Source of the DNA: Saprospiraceae bacterium
Lineage (GTDB): Bacteria > Bacteroidota > Bacteroidia > Chitinophagales > Saprospiraceae
Length of the DNA: 7,929 bases
Direction of reading: 5' to 3'
Assembly: GCA_016787375.1 (NCBI GenBank)
Contig: JAEUUM010000570.1
Location: 1 to 7,929, forward strand
In this document: positions 1 to 6,993 of the stretch, one piece after another
Layout: the number at the start of each line of letters is the position of its first letter
How positions within the stretch are numbered: position 1 is the first letter of the stretch
Notes under the pieces: generated by a model
Seen by the model: only the letters and a program-made list of their open reading frames with translations
What the model was told of the DNA's origin: nothing
The model's database searches: none
Program-made: the position numbers and the translations under genes

Positions 1-1
1 A

Positions 2-1282
2 AACATTGTTGAAATTCAACAAAATTACCGCCAACTCATGGATGACATCATCGTGAACTATCCGGAGTATTTTCTTGAAAAATATAAAAACGATTTATTT
101 TCAGATGAAATATTGAAAAACAATAAATATTTAAACGGGTATTCATTTGTTGAATATTTTACCACAGATTCGACAATTTATACCATTGTAAAAGGTACTA
201 AATCACCAATAGAATTTAAGTCTGTTCATCTGGATAAACCTGAAAAGTTTGATCAATTGTTGAAACAATTTTCACTTTTATTTACCATAAAACAAGGTAA
301 TGCCAAGGAAAACGAAATTGATCGTTTTTTAAATTTGAATAATGAATTAAGGTCCATAATTTGGGAACCAATTTGCGAAAACATTTCAAAAAATGTACTG
401 ATTGTTTGCGACAATCGATTGAGCAGCATTCCTTTTGATGTGCTGCTATCCAAAAACATCACTTCTGCAAATAACTGGAAAGACCTCCCCTATCTGATTG
501 AAAAATATAATTTTAATTACCTACCATCTCTTCAATTCCTTAACCTGAAAGCACCGACCCCTTCGCACAATAAAAAGAAATTTTTAGGTCTCTCTTATAG
601 CCCTCCACAGCCGAATAAAATGAACATTTTGCCATTGAATTTTGCCGGGAAAGAAGTTGATGACTTATCCAGACTCATTGATGGTGACATTTTAACTCAG
701 CAACAATGCACTGAAAAAAACATCCAACAAAAAGCATCAGAATACATGATTTTACATCTTGCATGCCACGGCAAGGCTGATTCACTCAATGGAAATGAGT
801 CATTTTTGGTATTAAGTGAAGAAAATAGCAATTCACCTAGAATAGTTTATGCTCACAATTTCTATTCATCAAGCCTGAACAATGATCTGGTGGTGCTCAG
901 CGCGTGTGAATCTGCCTTGGGACAAGCCTTCACCGGTGAAGGTATCATAGGTTTGACCCGGGCATTCTTTTATTCGGGTGCCAGGAGTGTTTTATCTACT
1001 TTATGGCAGGTTTCTGATTATCAGGCAGGAGAAATACTTGGTAATTTTTATAAAAACCTACTCAATCAACAAGACAAAGCTTCTGCCCTGGCAAATGCGA
1101 AAAGGACCTACATCAAAAATACCACAACCACTTATAGTCATCCATTTTATTGGGCGACATACATCATATCAGGCGATCCCGATGAATTATCATTTTCAGC
1201 CGGGACGTCCGCACGAATTATGGTATTTGGTACAATTATTGGCTTGTTTTTGACTTATTTATTTTATAAAAGATTTAAATAG
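2..1282 (+). CDS. CHAT-domain (caspase-like) protein with C-terminal membrane helix, 5'-partial
   Basis: This is the C-terminal part of a CHAT protein, a clan CD caspase/separase-like peptidase family. The frame is open to the left edge, so the ATG at 38 is probably internal; numbering below starts there. Residues 30-60 resemble the beta-rich segment that usually lies between N-terminal TPR repeats and CHAT, so TPRs may lie outside the window. The CHAT domain spans about 110-380. The predicted catalytic His is H244 in ACHG, codon 767-769. The predicted Cys is C290 in LSACES, codon 905-907. The following GEG, LTRAFFYSGA and STLW motifs are typical of active members. After the domain end (YWATYIISGD) comes an unusual hydrophobic helix, about 394-410, and a basic tail, YKRFK. 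The acidic side before the helix and basic side after it suggest the C-terminus is cytoplasmic and CHAT is periplasmic, which would need an unseen signal peptide. The substrate is unknown. Family call is confident; topology is inference. Confidence 0.9.
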   Translation, partial: NIVEIQQNYRQLMDDIIVNYPEYFLEKYKNDLFSDEILKNNKYLNGYSFVEYFTTDSTIYTIVKGTKSPIEFKSVHLDKPEKFDQLLKQFSLLFTIKQGNAKENEIDRFLNLNNELRSIIWEPICENISKNVLIVCDNRLSSIPFDVLLSKNITSANNWKDLPYLIEKYNFNYLPSLQFLNLKAPTPSHNKKKFLGLSYSPPQPNKMNILPLNFAGKEVDDLSRLIDGDILTQQQCTEKNIQQKASEYMILHLACHGKADSLNGNESFLVLSEENSNSPRIVYAHNFYSSSLNNDLVVLSACESALGQAFTGEGIIGLTRAFFYSGARSVLSTLWQVSDYQAGEILGNFYKNLLNQQDKASALANAKRTYIKNTTTTYSHPFYWATYIISGDPDELSFSAGTSARIMVFGTIIGLFLTYLFYKRFK

Positions 1283-1320
1283 AACAAAATCAATACTTCA
1301 TTAATTAATAATCAGCTAAA

Positions 1321-1350
1321 TTGGCATGGTTCATGCATCTGTTATATATG
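1321..1350 (+). promoter_or_regulatory. possible Bacteroidota-type promoter for the CARDB-like gene
   Basis: TTG at 1321-1323 is followed after 19 bases by TATATATG at 1343-1350. The Bacteroidota housekeeping consensus is TTG, about 19-21 bases, then TAnnTTTG, so there is one mismatch in the -7 element and the spacing is good. Transcription would begin near 1355, leaving only about ten bases before the ATG at 1366. This short leader and the AT-rich context make the call tentative. If it is real, the downstream gene can be expressed separately from the CHAT gene. Confidence 0.3.
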
Positions 1351-1365
1351 ACTATTATCTATAAT

Positions 1366-2343
1366 ATGAACTTACAAAAATCACTGATATACTGTTTTTT
1401 GGCATTTTTGGTATGCAATGTTGCCATCACACACGCTCAGAGTGATGCTCGAAATGATCAAATTGCCTATCAAGGATATCGTATTGAACTAGTTGATTTG
1501 ATTCAAAAAGATAAGTCAGATTTGAAAGGGGGTTTCACAGCAACAATTATAAACTCCGGAAAATTCCCGGTTACATTAGGAAAATCAGGTGAAAAATATG
1601 ATAATCTTCAAGTTTTAATAGATGATAGCTCAGTATTTGAAAAATACCCTGATTTAAAGTCTGCATTAATAAAATCAGTGTTATCCACAAAATTAGCACT
1701 TTCACCGGGCCAGCTGTTCAAAAACATTAATTTTCAGCCAAATTTGCCTAACATAAAAATGCAGGACACTTACCAAGAACCTGTAGTGGAAAATCAAGCA
1801 GAAGTCAATGTAAAAGCAAAAAAGCAGGATAAAAAAAATAAAAAATCACAGCCAAAGACAGAAAAACCTGAAAATATAGAAAATCAGAAATTAGAGTCTG
1901 TAAAAGAAACCAGTTCTGTAGAAAACGAAGAAATATTTGACAGCAAGAATTGTCCTGATTTGATTATTTCAAATGCAAGCATTATAAAATCCTCAAAAAA
2001 CAACTTGAAAATCGAGTGCACAATTTTGAACCAAGGTACAAAATCTGCACCGATGCATGAATACAAAAAAACCACAAACGAGGATATTTCTTTGGCAGCT
2101 TACTTTTCGGCAAGCTCAAAAATGTCAAGGGGGTCAGTGCTTGCAGGTGGTCATGTCATAACAAGCGGATTAGAAAAATCATCCGGCAACCTACTTCCGG
2201 GAGAATCTATGACCGTTAGATTCAGCGTAAGCCTTGAAGATAAATCAAGATATCTCAACTCTTTGATCATTTCGGTTGATTCAAGACAATTGATATTTGA
2301 GTGCGTTGAAAATAACAACAACTTTTCAATCCAGTTGAAATAA
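1366..2343 (+). CDS. exported protein with CARDB-like C-terminal domain
   Basis: I chose the ATG at 1366 because it places a clean signal peptide at the N-terminus: basic start, hydrophobic core, and likely cleavage in the THAQS region around residue 24. The same frame is open up to a TTG at 1321, but that would put 15 odd residues before the signal. The mature protein has three parts. Residues about 30-130 form a predicted beta-rich domain with an FTATIINSGKFPVTLG segment. Residues about 140-193 form a hydrophilic, lysine/glutamate-rich linker, probably disordered. Residues about 196-325 resemble CARDB, an Ig-like adhesion fold: CPDLIIS start, ILNQGT turn, LLPGES, and an E-N-rich ending. No catalytic motif is visible. 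It should be periplasmic or surface-exposed. It starts 83 bases after the CHAT gene in the same direction. Its function is unknown; export is well supported, the CARDB assignment fairly so. Confidence 0.85.
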   Translation: MNLQKSLIYCFLAFLVCNVAITHAQSDARNDQIAYQGYRIELVDLIQKDKSDLKGGFTATIINSGKFPVTLGKSGEKYDNLQVLIDDSSVFEKYPDLKSALIKSVLSTKLALSPGQLFKNINFQPNLPNIKMQDTYQEPVVENQAEVNVKAKKQDKKNKKSQPKTEKPENIENQKLESVKETSSVENEEIFDSKNCPDLIISNASIIKSSKNNLKIECTILNQGTKSAPMHEYKKTTNEDISLAAYFSASSKMSRGSVLAGGHVITSGLEKSSGNLLPGESMTVRFSVSLEDKSRYLNSLIISVDSRQLIFECVENNNNFSIQLK

Positions 2344-2447
2344 GTTTGGTCACAAAATATTATTCGAACAAAGTCTTTAACAAAAACACTTTGATTGTTG
2401 CGACTAAATTCCAAACCAAAAAACTCATTTTAGCTTGAAACCCGTTT

Positions 2448-3107
2448 TTATGAAGATGGAGTTTTACTTGCTTTGATTTTTTTTGCAATTATTATGGTAT
2501 GCATTTCACTTTTGTCCTCCGCTCTTTTAAATTCTAACCTGAATATTTTCAAATCAAAATCAGAATTTTCCAAAAATTGGCTTTGTATTTGGTTCAGAGT
2601 ATAATAATGAAAATAGCTTCTGTCACCTGTGCTGGCAACCTGAAAACCTGAATTTACAGGATCCCCCTCAACAAAACTCAAGTAAATAATCCCATGTTCA
2701 TTGAGCATCTTCATAGCATCATCAATTAATTTGTGTCCGTCTCCATGAGATAAGTACGGCAGACAAAATCCACAAATTATACCATCAAATGTTGCATGTA
2801 ATGTTCCAATATCCCTGCAATCCATAACTGAGAACTTCGCATTTGGATTATTCCTTTCTGCAAGTTCTATCATGTTAGGCGCTACATCTATCCCTAAAAT
2901 TTTGAAGTCAGGGCGTTTCGACAGCAAATATCTTGAGATATTTCCTGGTCCACATCCAATTTCCAGTATGGCTGAATTTGGTTTATTAAGTGAATTGCAG
3001 ATAAAATCATACGTATCATCATACAAGGTCAAGTCCATGAACTTGTCTTGATAAAGATTGGCAAGCTTGTTCCAAGTTTCAAAGCTTTCTTTATACCTGT
3101 CATTCAT
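2448..3107 (-). CDS. class I SAM-dependent methyltransferase
   Basis: This 219-residue protein has the Rossmann methyltransferase layout. Motif I is LEIGCGPG at residues 48-55. The acidic residue expected to bind the SAM ribose is in GIDVAP at about 72-77. An MDCRD segment at about 95-99 should contact the adenine, and GIICGFCLPYLS forms the following strand and active-site lip. It is a small, stand-alone, soluble enzyme, and nothing shows its substrate. The ATG at 3107 is preferred because MNDRYKESFETWNKLA is a natural start; a TTG at 3125 would add six residues. It lies 33 bases after the GAPDH gene on the same strand with no terminator between, so the two are probably co-transcribed. The gene converges with the CARDB-like gene. 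Methyltransferase fold is confident; biological role is unknown. Confidence 0.9.
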   Translation of the reverse strand: MNDRYKESFETWNKLANLYQDKFMDLTLYDDTYDFICNSLNKPNSAILEIGCGPGNISRYLLSKRPDFKILGIDVAPNMIELAERNNPNAKFSVMDCRDIGTLHATFDGIICGFCLPYLSHGDGHKLIDDAMKMLNEHGIIYLSFVEGDPVNSGFQVASTGDRSYFHYYTLNQIQSQFLENSDFDLKIFRLEFKRAEDKSEMHTIIIAKKIKASKTPSS

Positions 3108-3140
3108 AATAAGGTCGGCTATCAAAATGCCCCAAAACTC

Positions 3141-4616
3141 CTAAAAATATGCCGGTCTTCTTACCTGTGCGGCGTGTTTTGCAACTCGTACCACCTGACA
3201 AGTATAGCCATATTCGTTGTCATACCAAGCATAAATGATTACGTTTTTTCCATCTCCCGAAACAATAGTAGATGGTGCGTCAAGAACACATGCACTTGTC
3301 ATGCCAACTGCATCAGTTGAAACGTATTCCTCCGAATCTGAGTAATGTATTTGCTCAACTAATGGCCCATGCAATGATGCGTCTTTTAATATTTGATTAA
3401 GTGCAGCCTTTGAAGTTGCATTTTTAAGCGATAAACTTATGATAGCAAGGGAAACATTCGGAGTTGGAACCCTGACTGCATTTCCAGTAAAAATTCCCTT
3501 TAGCTCAGGCATAACTGACTCAATTGCCTCCGCTGCACCTGTACTGGTCAATACCATGTTTAGCGGCGCTGATCTTCCTCTACGTGGCTTCTTATGAAAA
3601 TTATCAAGTAAATTCTGATCGCTGGTATAAGAATGCACTGTTTCAATATGACCTTTTTCAATGCCAAGGGTTTCATTCATAACTTTCAAAATTGGGCTGA
3701 TGGCATTGGTGGTACAGGAAGCTGCACAGAAAATATTAGTAGTCTCAGGATCAAGTGATTCATGATTCACACCGTAAACAATGTTAGGCATCAATTTACC
3801 GGGTGCGGTTAACATAACATGCGAAACGCCTGGCCTAAGATGTGCTTTTAATGCTTCTCCATCTCTCCAAACTCCCGTATTATCTATAACAAGTGCATCG
3901 TGCATTCCAAATTCGGTGTAATCAATTTCACCCGGATCTTTTGCGTAGATAAGCAGAACTTTGTTTCCGTTAACCGTTAGTGATTTTCCATCATCTGCTA
4001 TCATTACCGTACCTCTAAAATCACCATGCACAGAATCTGTCATCAACAAAGCTGCTCTTTTTTTTGCCTCTGAGTATAGGTCTTTCATTTGAGGCCTTAA
4101 AACGATGGCTCTCAAACGAAGTTGCTCTCCTCTTCCTGTTTGTTCAATAATACGTCTTGCAAGCAAACGACCAATTCGACCAAAACCATAAAGAATAACA
4201 TCTTTGGGTTGAATACTCGACTTTTTGTCGGAAGAATATGGTATCAGCGAATCTATTACAAAATTTTCAAGGCTTAGGTTCGAATTGTTATTTTTCAACC
4301 AGTTAACTGCCATTTTGCCAATGTCAAGTATACAAGGGCTTATCTCTGATAAGTTCGAAATTGTCCTTGCAATGGTTAGGGTTGTATCAATGGTAATTGG
4401 TGCATTAACATAATTGGCAGCGAATAAGTGGTTGTTTAAAACTTCACTGGGCCTGCTGTCGTATATTCCTCTTCTGAATATGATTAATTCGATAGAACGA
4501 TCAAATCTAAGTTCCCCTACAATTTGTAATAATTCAAGGGCTTTCTTTTCGTCTTCGCGCCAGTATTGAAGTGAGTTGTCAGTTTCCTGGCGTATTTTGT
4601 TTTTAGTGGTTTCCAT
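3141..4616 (-). CDS. long-form glyceraldehyde-3-phosphate dehydrogenase
   Basis: The enzyme oxidises glyceraldehyde 3-phosphate to 1,3-bisphosphoglycerate with NAD(P) in glycolysis, or the reverse in gluconeogenesis. It has 491 residues against about 335 for the usual form. The excess is mostly an N-terminal extension of about 137 residues before the nucleotide-binding domain; long GAPDHs of roughly this size are a known bacterial subgroup. The Rossmann motif GFGRIGR is at 144-150. The catalytic cysteine is C301 in SCTTN and the activating histidine is H328 in HSYTSDQ. RRGRSAPLN, TSTGAAEA, VRVPTPNVS and WYDNEYGYT are also intact. At the end of the second Rossmann strand, where NAD-specific enzymes carry Asp, this protein reads AIVLR with Arg near position 174, so NADP use is possible (inference). 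The gene follows the sigma-factor terminator. I see no good promoter in the 57 bases before its start. Confidence 0.96.
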   Translation of the reverse strand: METTKNKIRQETDNSLQYWREDEKKALELLQIVGELRFDRSIELIIFRRGIYDSRPSEVLNNHLFAANYVNAPITIDTTLTIARTISNLSEISPCILDIGKMAVNWLKNNNSNLSLENFVIDSLIPYSSDKKSSIQPKDVILYGFGRIGRLLARRIIEQTGRGEQLRLRAIVLRPQMKDLYSEAKKRAALLMTDSVHGDFRGTVMIADDGKSLTVNGNKVLLIYAKDPGEIDYTEFGMHDALVIDNTGVWRDGEALKAHLRPGVSHVMLTAPGKLMPNIVYGVNHESLDPETTNIFCAASCTTNAISPILKVMNETLGIEKGHIETVHSYTSDQNLLDNFHKKPRRGRSAPLNMVLTSTGAAEAIESVMPELKGIFTGNAVRVPTPNVSLAIISLSLKNATSKAALNQILKDASLHGPLVEQIHYSDSEEYVSTDAVGMTSACVLDAPSTIVSGDGKNVIIYAWYDNEYGYTCQVVRVAKHAAQVRRPAYF

Positions 4617-4673
4617 TTAGTAAAGGGTTTTAATTCTTGGTGCGAAGTTCGGAAATATTTTTGAACCTAATGA

Positions 4674-4708
4674 AAAAAGGCACATCTAAATGTCAGATGT
4701 GCCTTTTT
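4674..4708 (-). terminator. rho-independent terminator of the sigma-factor gene
   Basis: A perfect 14-bp inverted repeat, arms 4674-4687 and 4695-4708, encloses a 7-base loop. The GC core is GGCACATCT paired with AGATGTGCC. Read on the minus strand, the stem begins 21 bases after the sigma-factor stop and ends in a run of six T. The outer A/T pairs also give a T run on the plus strand, so it could stop transcription both ways. It separates the sigma gene from the GAPDH gene. Confidence 0.9.
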
Positions 4709-4729
4709 AAAAAGTTTTTTTTCAGGTTA

Positions 4730-5599
4730 TTATGCGCCCAGGTAATGTTTTAACAATTTCGAACGAGATACGGATCTTAATTTATTGATGGCTTTATCTT
4801 TTATTTGGCGAACGCGTTCTCTGGTTAGTCCAAATTTGTCTCCTATATCTTCAAGTGACATTGGATGTTCTATTCCGATACCGAAATAAAGCTTGATAAC
4901 ATCCGCTTGTCTGTCGGTCAATGTACTGAGCGATCTTTCGATTTCTCGTCTTAGTGACTCAATATACTCCAAAGCTTGATCAGTACCCGGTGATGTGCTA
5001 TTTTCAAGAACGTCAAGTAAAGAGTTATCCTCTCCTTCAACAAATGGTGCGTCCATTGATACGTGTCTTGCTGCAACTCCAAGTGTAGTTTCAACCTCTT
5101 CGGTAGGAATTTCAAGTAATTCTGCTAATTCTTCTGCTGAGGGCTCTCTTTCATACTCTTGCTCAAGTTCAGAAAAAGCTTTGTTGATTTTGTTGAGAGA
5201 GCCTACTTTGTTTAAAGGAAGTCGAACAATTCTACTTTGTTCTGCCAATGCCTGAAGGATTGACTGGCGAATCCACCAAACTGCATAGGATATAAATTTA
5301 AATCCCCGTGTTTCGTCAAACCTCTGTGCTGCTTTTATCAAACCCAGGTTGCCTTCATTAATAAGATCACTCAGAGATAAACCTTGGTTTTGATATTGCT
5401 TAGCAACAGAGACAACGAATCGAAGATTTGCTTTGGTAAGTCTTTCAAGAGCTATTTGATCACCCTCTTTAATCCTTTTAGCCAAATCAACTTCTTCTTC
5501 AGGGGTAAGAAGATCAACCTTTCCTATCTCTTGCAAGTATTTTTCGAGAGATTGACTTTCGCGATTGGTAATAGATTTTGTAATTTTTAGTTGTCTCAT
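4730..5599 (-). CDS. rpoD: primary RNA polymerase sigma factor, RpoD/SigA type
   Basis: This is the housekeeping sigma subunit that directs RNA polymerase core to promoters. At 289 residues it is much shorter than the E. coli protein, lacking region 1.1 and the non-conserved insert; this is the normal Bacteroidota form, and the start MRQLKITKSITNRES is typical of it. Region 1.2 lies at about 16-48. Region 2 covers about 52-125, with the core-binding and -10-melting segments around ANLRFVVSVA and RGFKFISYAVWWIRQSI. Region 3 is about 130-205. Region 4 ends in the helix-turn-helix that reads the upstream promoter element, about 248-275, including LTRERVRQI. No domain is broken. It is followed by its own terminator and preceded by a plausible promoter of the type it is expected to recognise. 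Identification is very secure. Confidence 0.98.
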   Translation of the reverse strand: MRQLKITKSITNRESQSLEKYLQEIGKVDLLTPEEEVDLAKRIKEGDQIALERLTKANLRFVVSVAKQYQNQGLSLSDLINEGNLGLIKAAQRFDETRGFKFISYAVWWIRQSILQALAEQSRIVRLPLNKVGSLNKINKAFSELEQEYEREPSAEELAELLEIPTEEVETTLGVAARHVSMDAPFVEGEDNSLLDVLENSTSPGTDQALEYIESLRREIERSLSTLTDRQADVIKLYFGIGIEHPMSLEDIGDKFGLTRERVRQIKDKAINKLRSVSRSKLLKHYLGA

Positions 5600-5994
5600 G
5601 CATTATTGTTTTATGCTTCACTAAAGAATTCAGATCAGTTGTTAACTGTCTGGGTTATTTTTCGCGATATATTTGGGATTGGAATTATAATCTGTCGGAT
5701 ACCTTTAAACGTACATATAAAATAAAGTTGCCATTTATGGTTATTATTTTCAACAGACTGCAAAATTATGCCTAAAATGTGTGCATGTCAATAGTAGGTT
5801 TTATATATGAATTTTATGCATAATAATTTTTAACCATATATTTTATCTGAAAGGTTCAAAACCATGCTGTTATGCATCTGATTTGAATTTTTATTTAAAA
5901 AATAATCAAAATAAATTTTTATTTTTTTTGCGAGGTATTACATTGCGGTCAAATATGCGTTTATACACCAAATACAGTCATTAACTTCTACATT
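5600..5994. other. AT-rich divergent intergenic region
   Basis: These 395 bases separate the leftward sigma-factor gene from the rightward START-like gene. They are strongly AT-rich, with A and T runs around 5880-5930. I see no credible coding frame and no tRNA or recognised riboswitch. Apart from one promoter match toward the sigma gene, there are only short inverted pieces, such as GGTT/AACC at 5853-5863, and repeated ATGCAT words, which are expected by chance in such DNA. A TATATTTG at 5668-5675 on the plus strand matches the -7 element but has no TTG at the right distance. Confidence 0.7.
5761..5791 (-). promoter_or_regulatory. Bacteroidota-type promoter for the sigma-factor gene
   Basis: Read on the minus strand, TTG at 5791-5789 is followed after 20 bases by TAATTTTG at 5768-5761. 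This matches the Bacteroidota consensus TTG, about 19-21 bases, TAnnTTTG in every fixed position. Transcription would start near 5755 and give a leader of roughly 155 bases before the ATG at 5599. It is the best promoter match in the region, but the elements are short and AT-rich, so a chance match is possible. Confidence 0.5.
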
Positions 5995-6375
5995 ATGAAA
6001 AGAGTTCAACTCAAGATTGATTTTATATTGAAGGCGTCTCCGACCATCGTGTACAATTTCTTAACCAACCCGGCATGTTTGGTGCGCTGGTTCTGTGATC
6101 GGGTGGATATAGACGGTGAAATTTATACCTTTGAATGGAACAAAAGCCTTGAGTGGGCTGAACTCATCGATGATATTGAGGAAGAATATCTCAGATTCAG
6201 ATTTGAAAGTGCCGAAAGCGACGATGAATACCTTGAATTCAGAATTACAACTTCACCTATTACAGATGAGACTATTCTGGAAATAAAAGACTGGTGTGAT
6301 GAAAGCGATCTTTCCGATCAACAATTATATTGGGAAAATCTAATTACCAGAATGCAGCGTGAAATGGGAGCTTAA
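5995..6375 (+). CDS. START-like (SRPBCC fold) domain protein
   Basis: This 126-residue soluble protein resembles the small START-like proteins of Bacteroidota, in the helix-grip superfamily that includes AHSA1-like and START proteins. Supporting features are the opening beta strand (KRVQLKIDFILKAS), the SPTIVYNFLTNP helix, LVRWFCDRVDI, alternating strands through RFRFES and LEFRITT, and a final long helix ending in LITRMQREMGA. The domain fills the whole protein, which has no signal peptide or membrane segment. It is notably acidic (EEEYL, ESDDEYLE, DESDLSD). Proteins of this fold bind hydrophobic ligands or act as chaperone cofactors, but no ligand can be read from the sequence. It lies 44 bases before the GNAT gene and is probably co-transcribed with it. 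No convincing promoter was found just upstream. Confidence 0.85.
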   Translation: MKRVQLKIDFILKASPTIVYNFLTNPACLVRWFCDRVDIDGEIYTFEWNKSLEWAELIDDIEEEYLRFRFESAESDDEYLEFRITTSPITDETILEIKDWCDESDLSDQQLYWENLITRMQREMGA

Positions 6376-6419
6376 CTTTCCATCAATTTTGAAACTGGTT
6401 TTCAATATTTTTTCAATCT

Positions 6420-6935
6420 ATGTTTACTAACAAACCTCTTTCTGAATTATTAGGTCAAGGTATTCGTTTGCGTGAAATAAGACAATCAGATGCAGAAGCA
6501 ATACTCCTCATTCGGAATGATAATATCGTTAACACCTACGTCGACAGAGCTCCTACAAAAAATTTAGATGAATCCATTGCGTTCATTAATTCGAGAATAG
6601 AGGGGAATAAGTCCGGATCAGGATACTATTGGGTAATATCTCTTGAAAATGACCAAAATTTGTTAGGCACGATTTGCTTATGGAATGTTGATAGAAACGA
6701 CCTGTCAACTGAAGTTGGATTTGAGCTCTTTCCGCAATATCAAAAAAAAGGTATAATGCGTCGTGCACTCCAATTGGTCATGCATTTCGGATTTGATGAA
6801 TTGGATCTTCATAAAATTAATGCCTATGTTCATCCTAAAAATAAAGACTCAATAAATCTGTTGCTAAGATCGGGGTTTAAAAATACTCAGGATCCTGAAA
6901 ACACAAATTTGTTGAAATTTGAAAAGATCAGATAA
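6420..6935 (+). CDS. GNAT N-acetyltransferase, RimJ/RimL-like
   Basis: This 171-residue protein has the GNAT fold that transfers an acetyl group from acetyl-CoA to an amine. It opens with IRLREIRQSDAEAI, typical of the RimJ/RimL-like (Acetyltransf_3) branch. The central strands include YYWVISL and NLLGTICLWNVDR. Motif A follows at about 99-117: VGFELFPQYQKKGIMRRAL, with the pyrophosphate-binding loop QKKGIM at 108-113. The C-terminal motif HPKNKDSINLLLRSGFKN is the usual motif B, in which Asn and the helix position the acceptor. Length is normal and no residue appears missing. The substrate could be a protein N-terminus or a small molecule and cannot be told from sequence. It is probably the second gene of a two-gene unit with the START-like protein and converges on the OmpA-family gene. 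Confidence 0.92.
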   Translation: MFTNKPLSELLGQGIRLREIRQSDAEAILLIRNDNIVNTYVDRAPTKNLDESIAFINSRIEGNKSGSGYYWVISLENDQNLLGTICLWNVDRNDLSTEVGFELFPQYQKKGIMRRALQLVMHFGFDELDLHKINAYVHPKNKDSINLLLRSGFKNTQDPENTNLLKFEKIR

Positions 6936-6939
6936 AACA

Positions 6940-6968
6940 AATGCCGATATTGAATTAATACCGGCATT
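6940..6968 (-). terminator. hairpin terminator between convergent GNAT and OmpA-family genes
   Basis: AATGCCG at 6940-6946 pairs with CGGCATT at 6962-6968. The stem continues past one A/C mismatch with TATT/AATA, leaving a 5-base loop. On the minus strand the stem is followed by TGTTTTATC, a fair T-rich tail, so it should end the OmpA-family transcript 25 bases after its stop. On the plus strand it lies just after the GNAT stop but lacks a T run, so its effect there is probably weaker. Confidence 0.7.
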
Positions 6969-6993
6969 CTGAATTATTCTCAGTGAGTTTTAA

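Noticed and set aside
1321..1365. Upstream TTG start for the CARDB-like protein
   Set aside because: It would place 15 residues before an otherwise clean signal peptide, and the TTG fits better as part of a possible promoter.
2..2343. CHAT gene as part of a type III-E CRISPR (gRAMP) or gasdermin defence island
   Set aside because: No CRISPR repeats, Cas7-fusion or gasdermin-like protein is visible, and the neighbour is an exported CARDB-like protein; the sequence to the left is not available.
2369..2393. Weak hairpin CAAAGT/ACTTTG between the convergent CARDB-like and methyltransferase genes
   Set aside because: Only six pairs, mostly A/T, with a 13-base loop and no T run on either strand; not enough to call a terminator.
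4995..5255. Plus-strand open frame inside the sigma-factor gene
   Set aside because: It is a serine-rich antisense shadow of a highly conserved gene with no independent family signal.
5768..5794. Tiny frame ATG to TAG on the plus strand within the intergenic region
   Set aside because: It encodes only eight residues, has no ribosome binding site and overlaps the predicted promoter for the opposite strand.
6389..6405. TTGAAA/TTTCAA hairpin followed by a T-rich stretch between the START-like and GNAT genes
   Set aside because: The stem is six pairs with one G/C pair and would be too unstable to stop transcription reliably; the two genes are treated as one unit.
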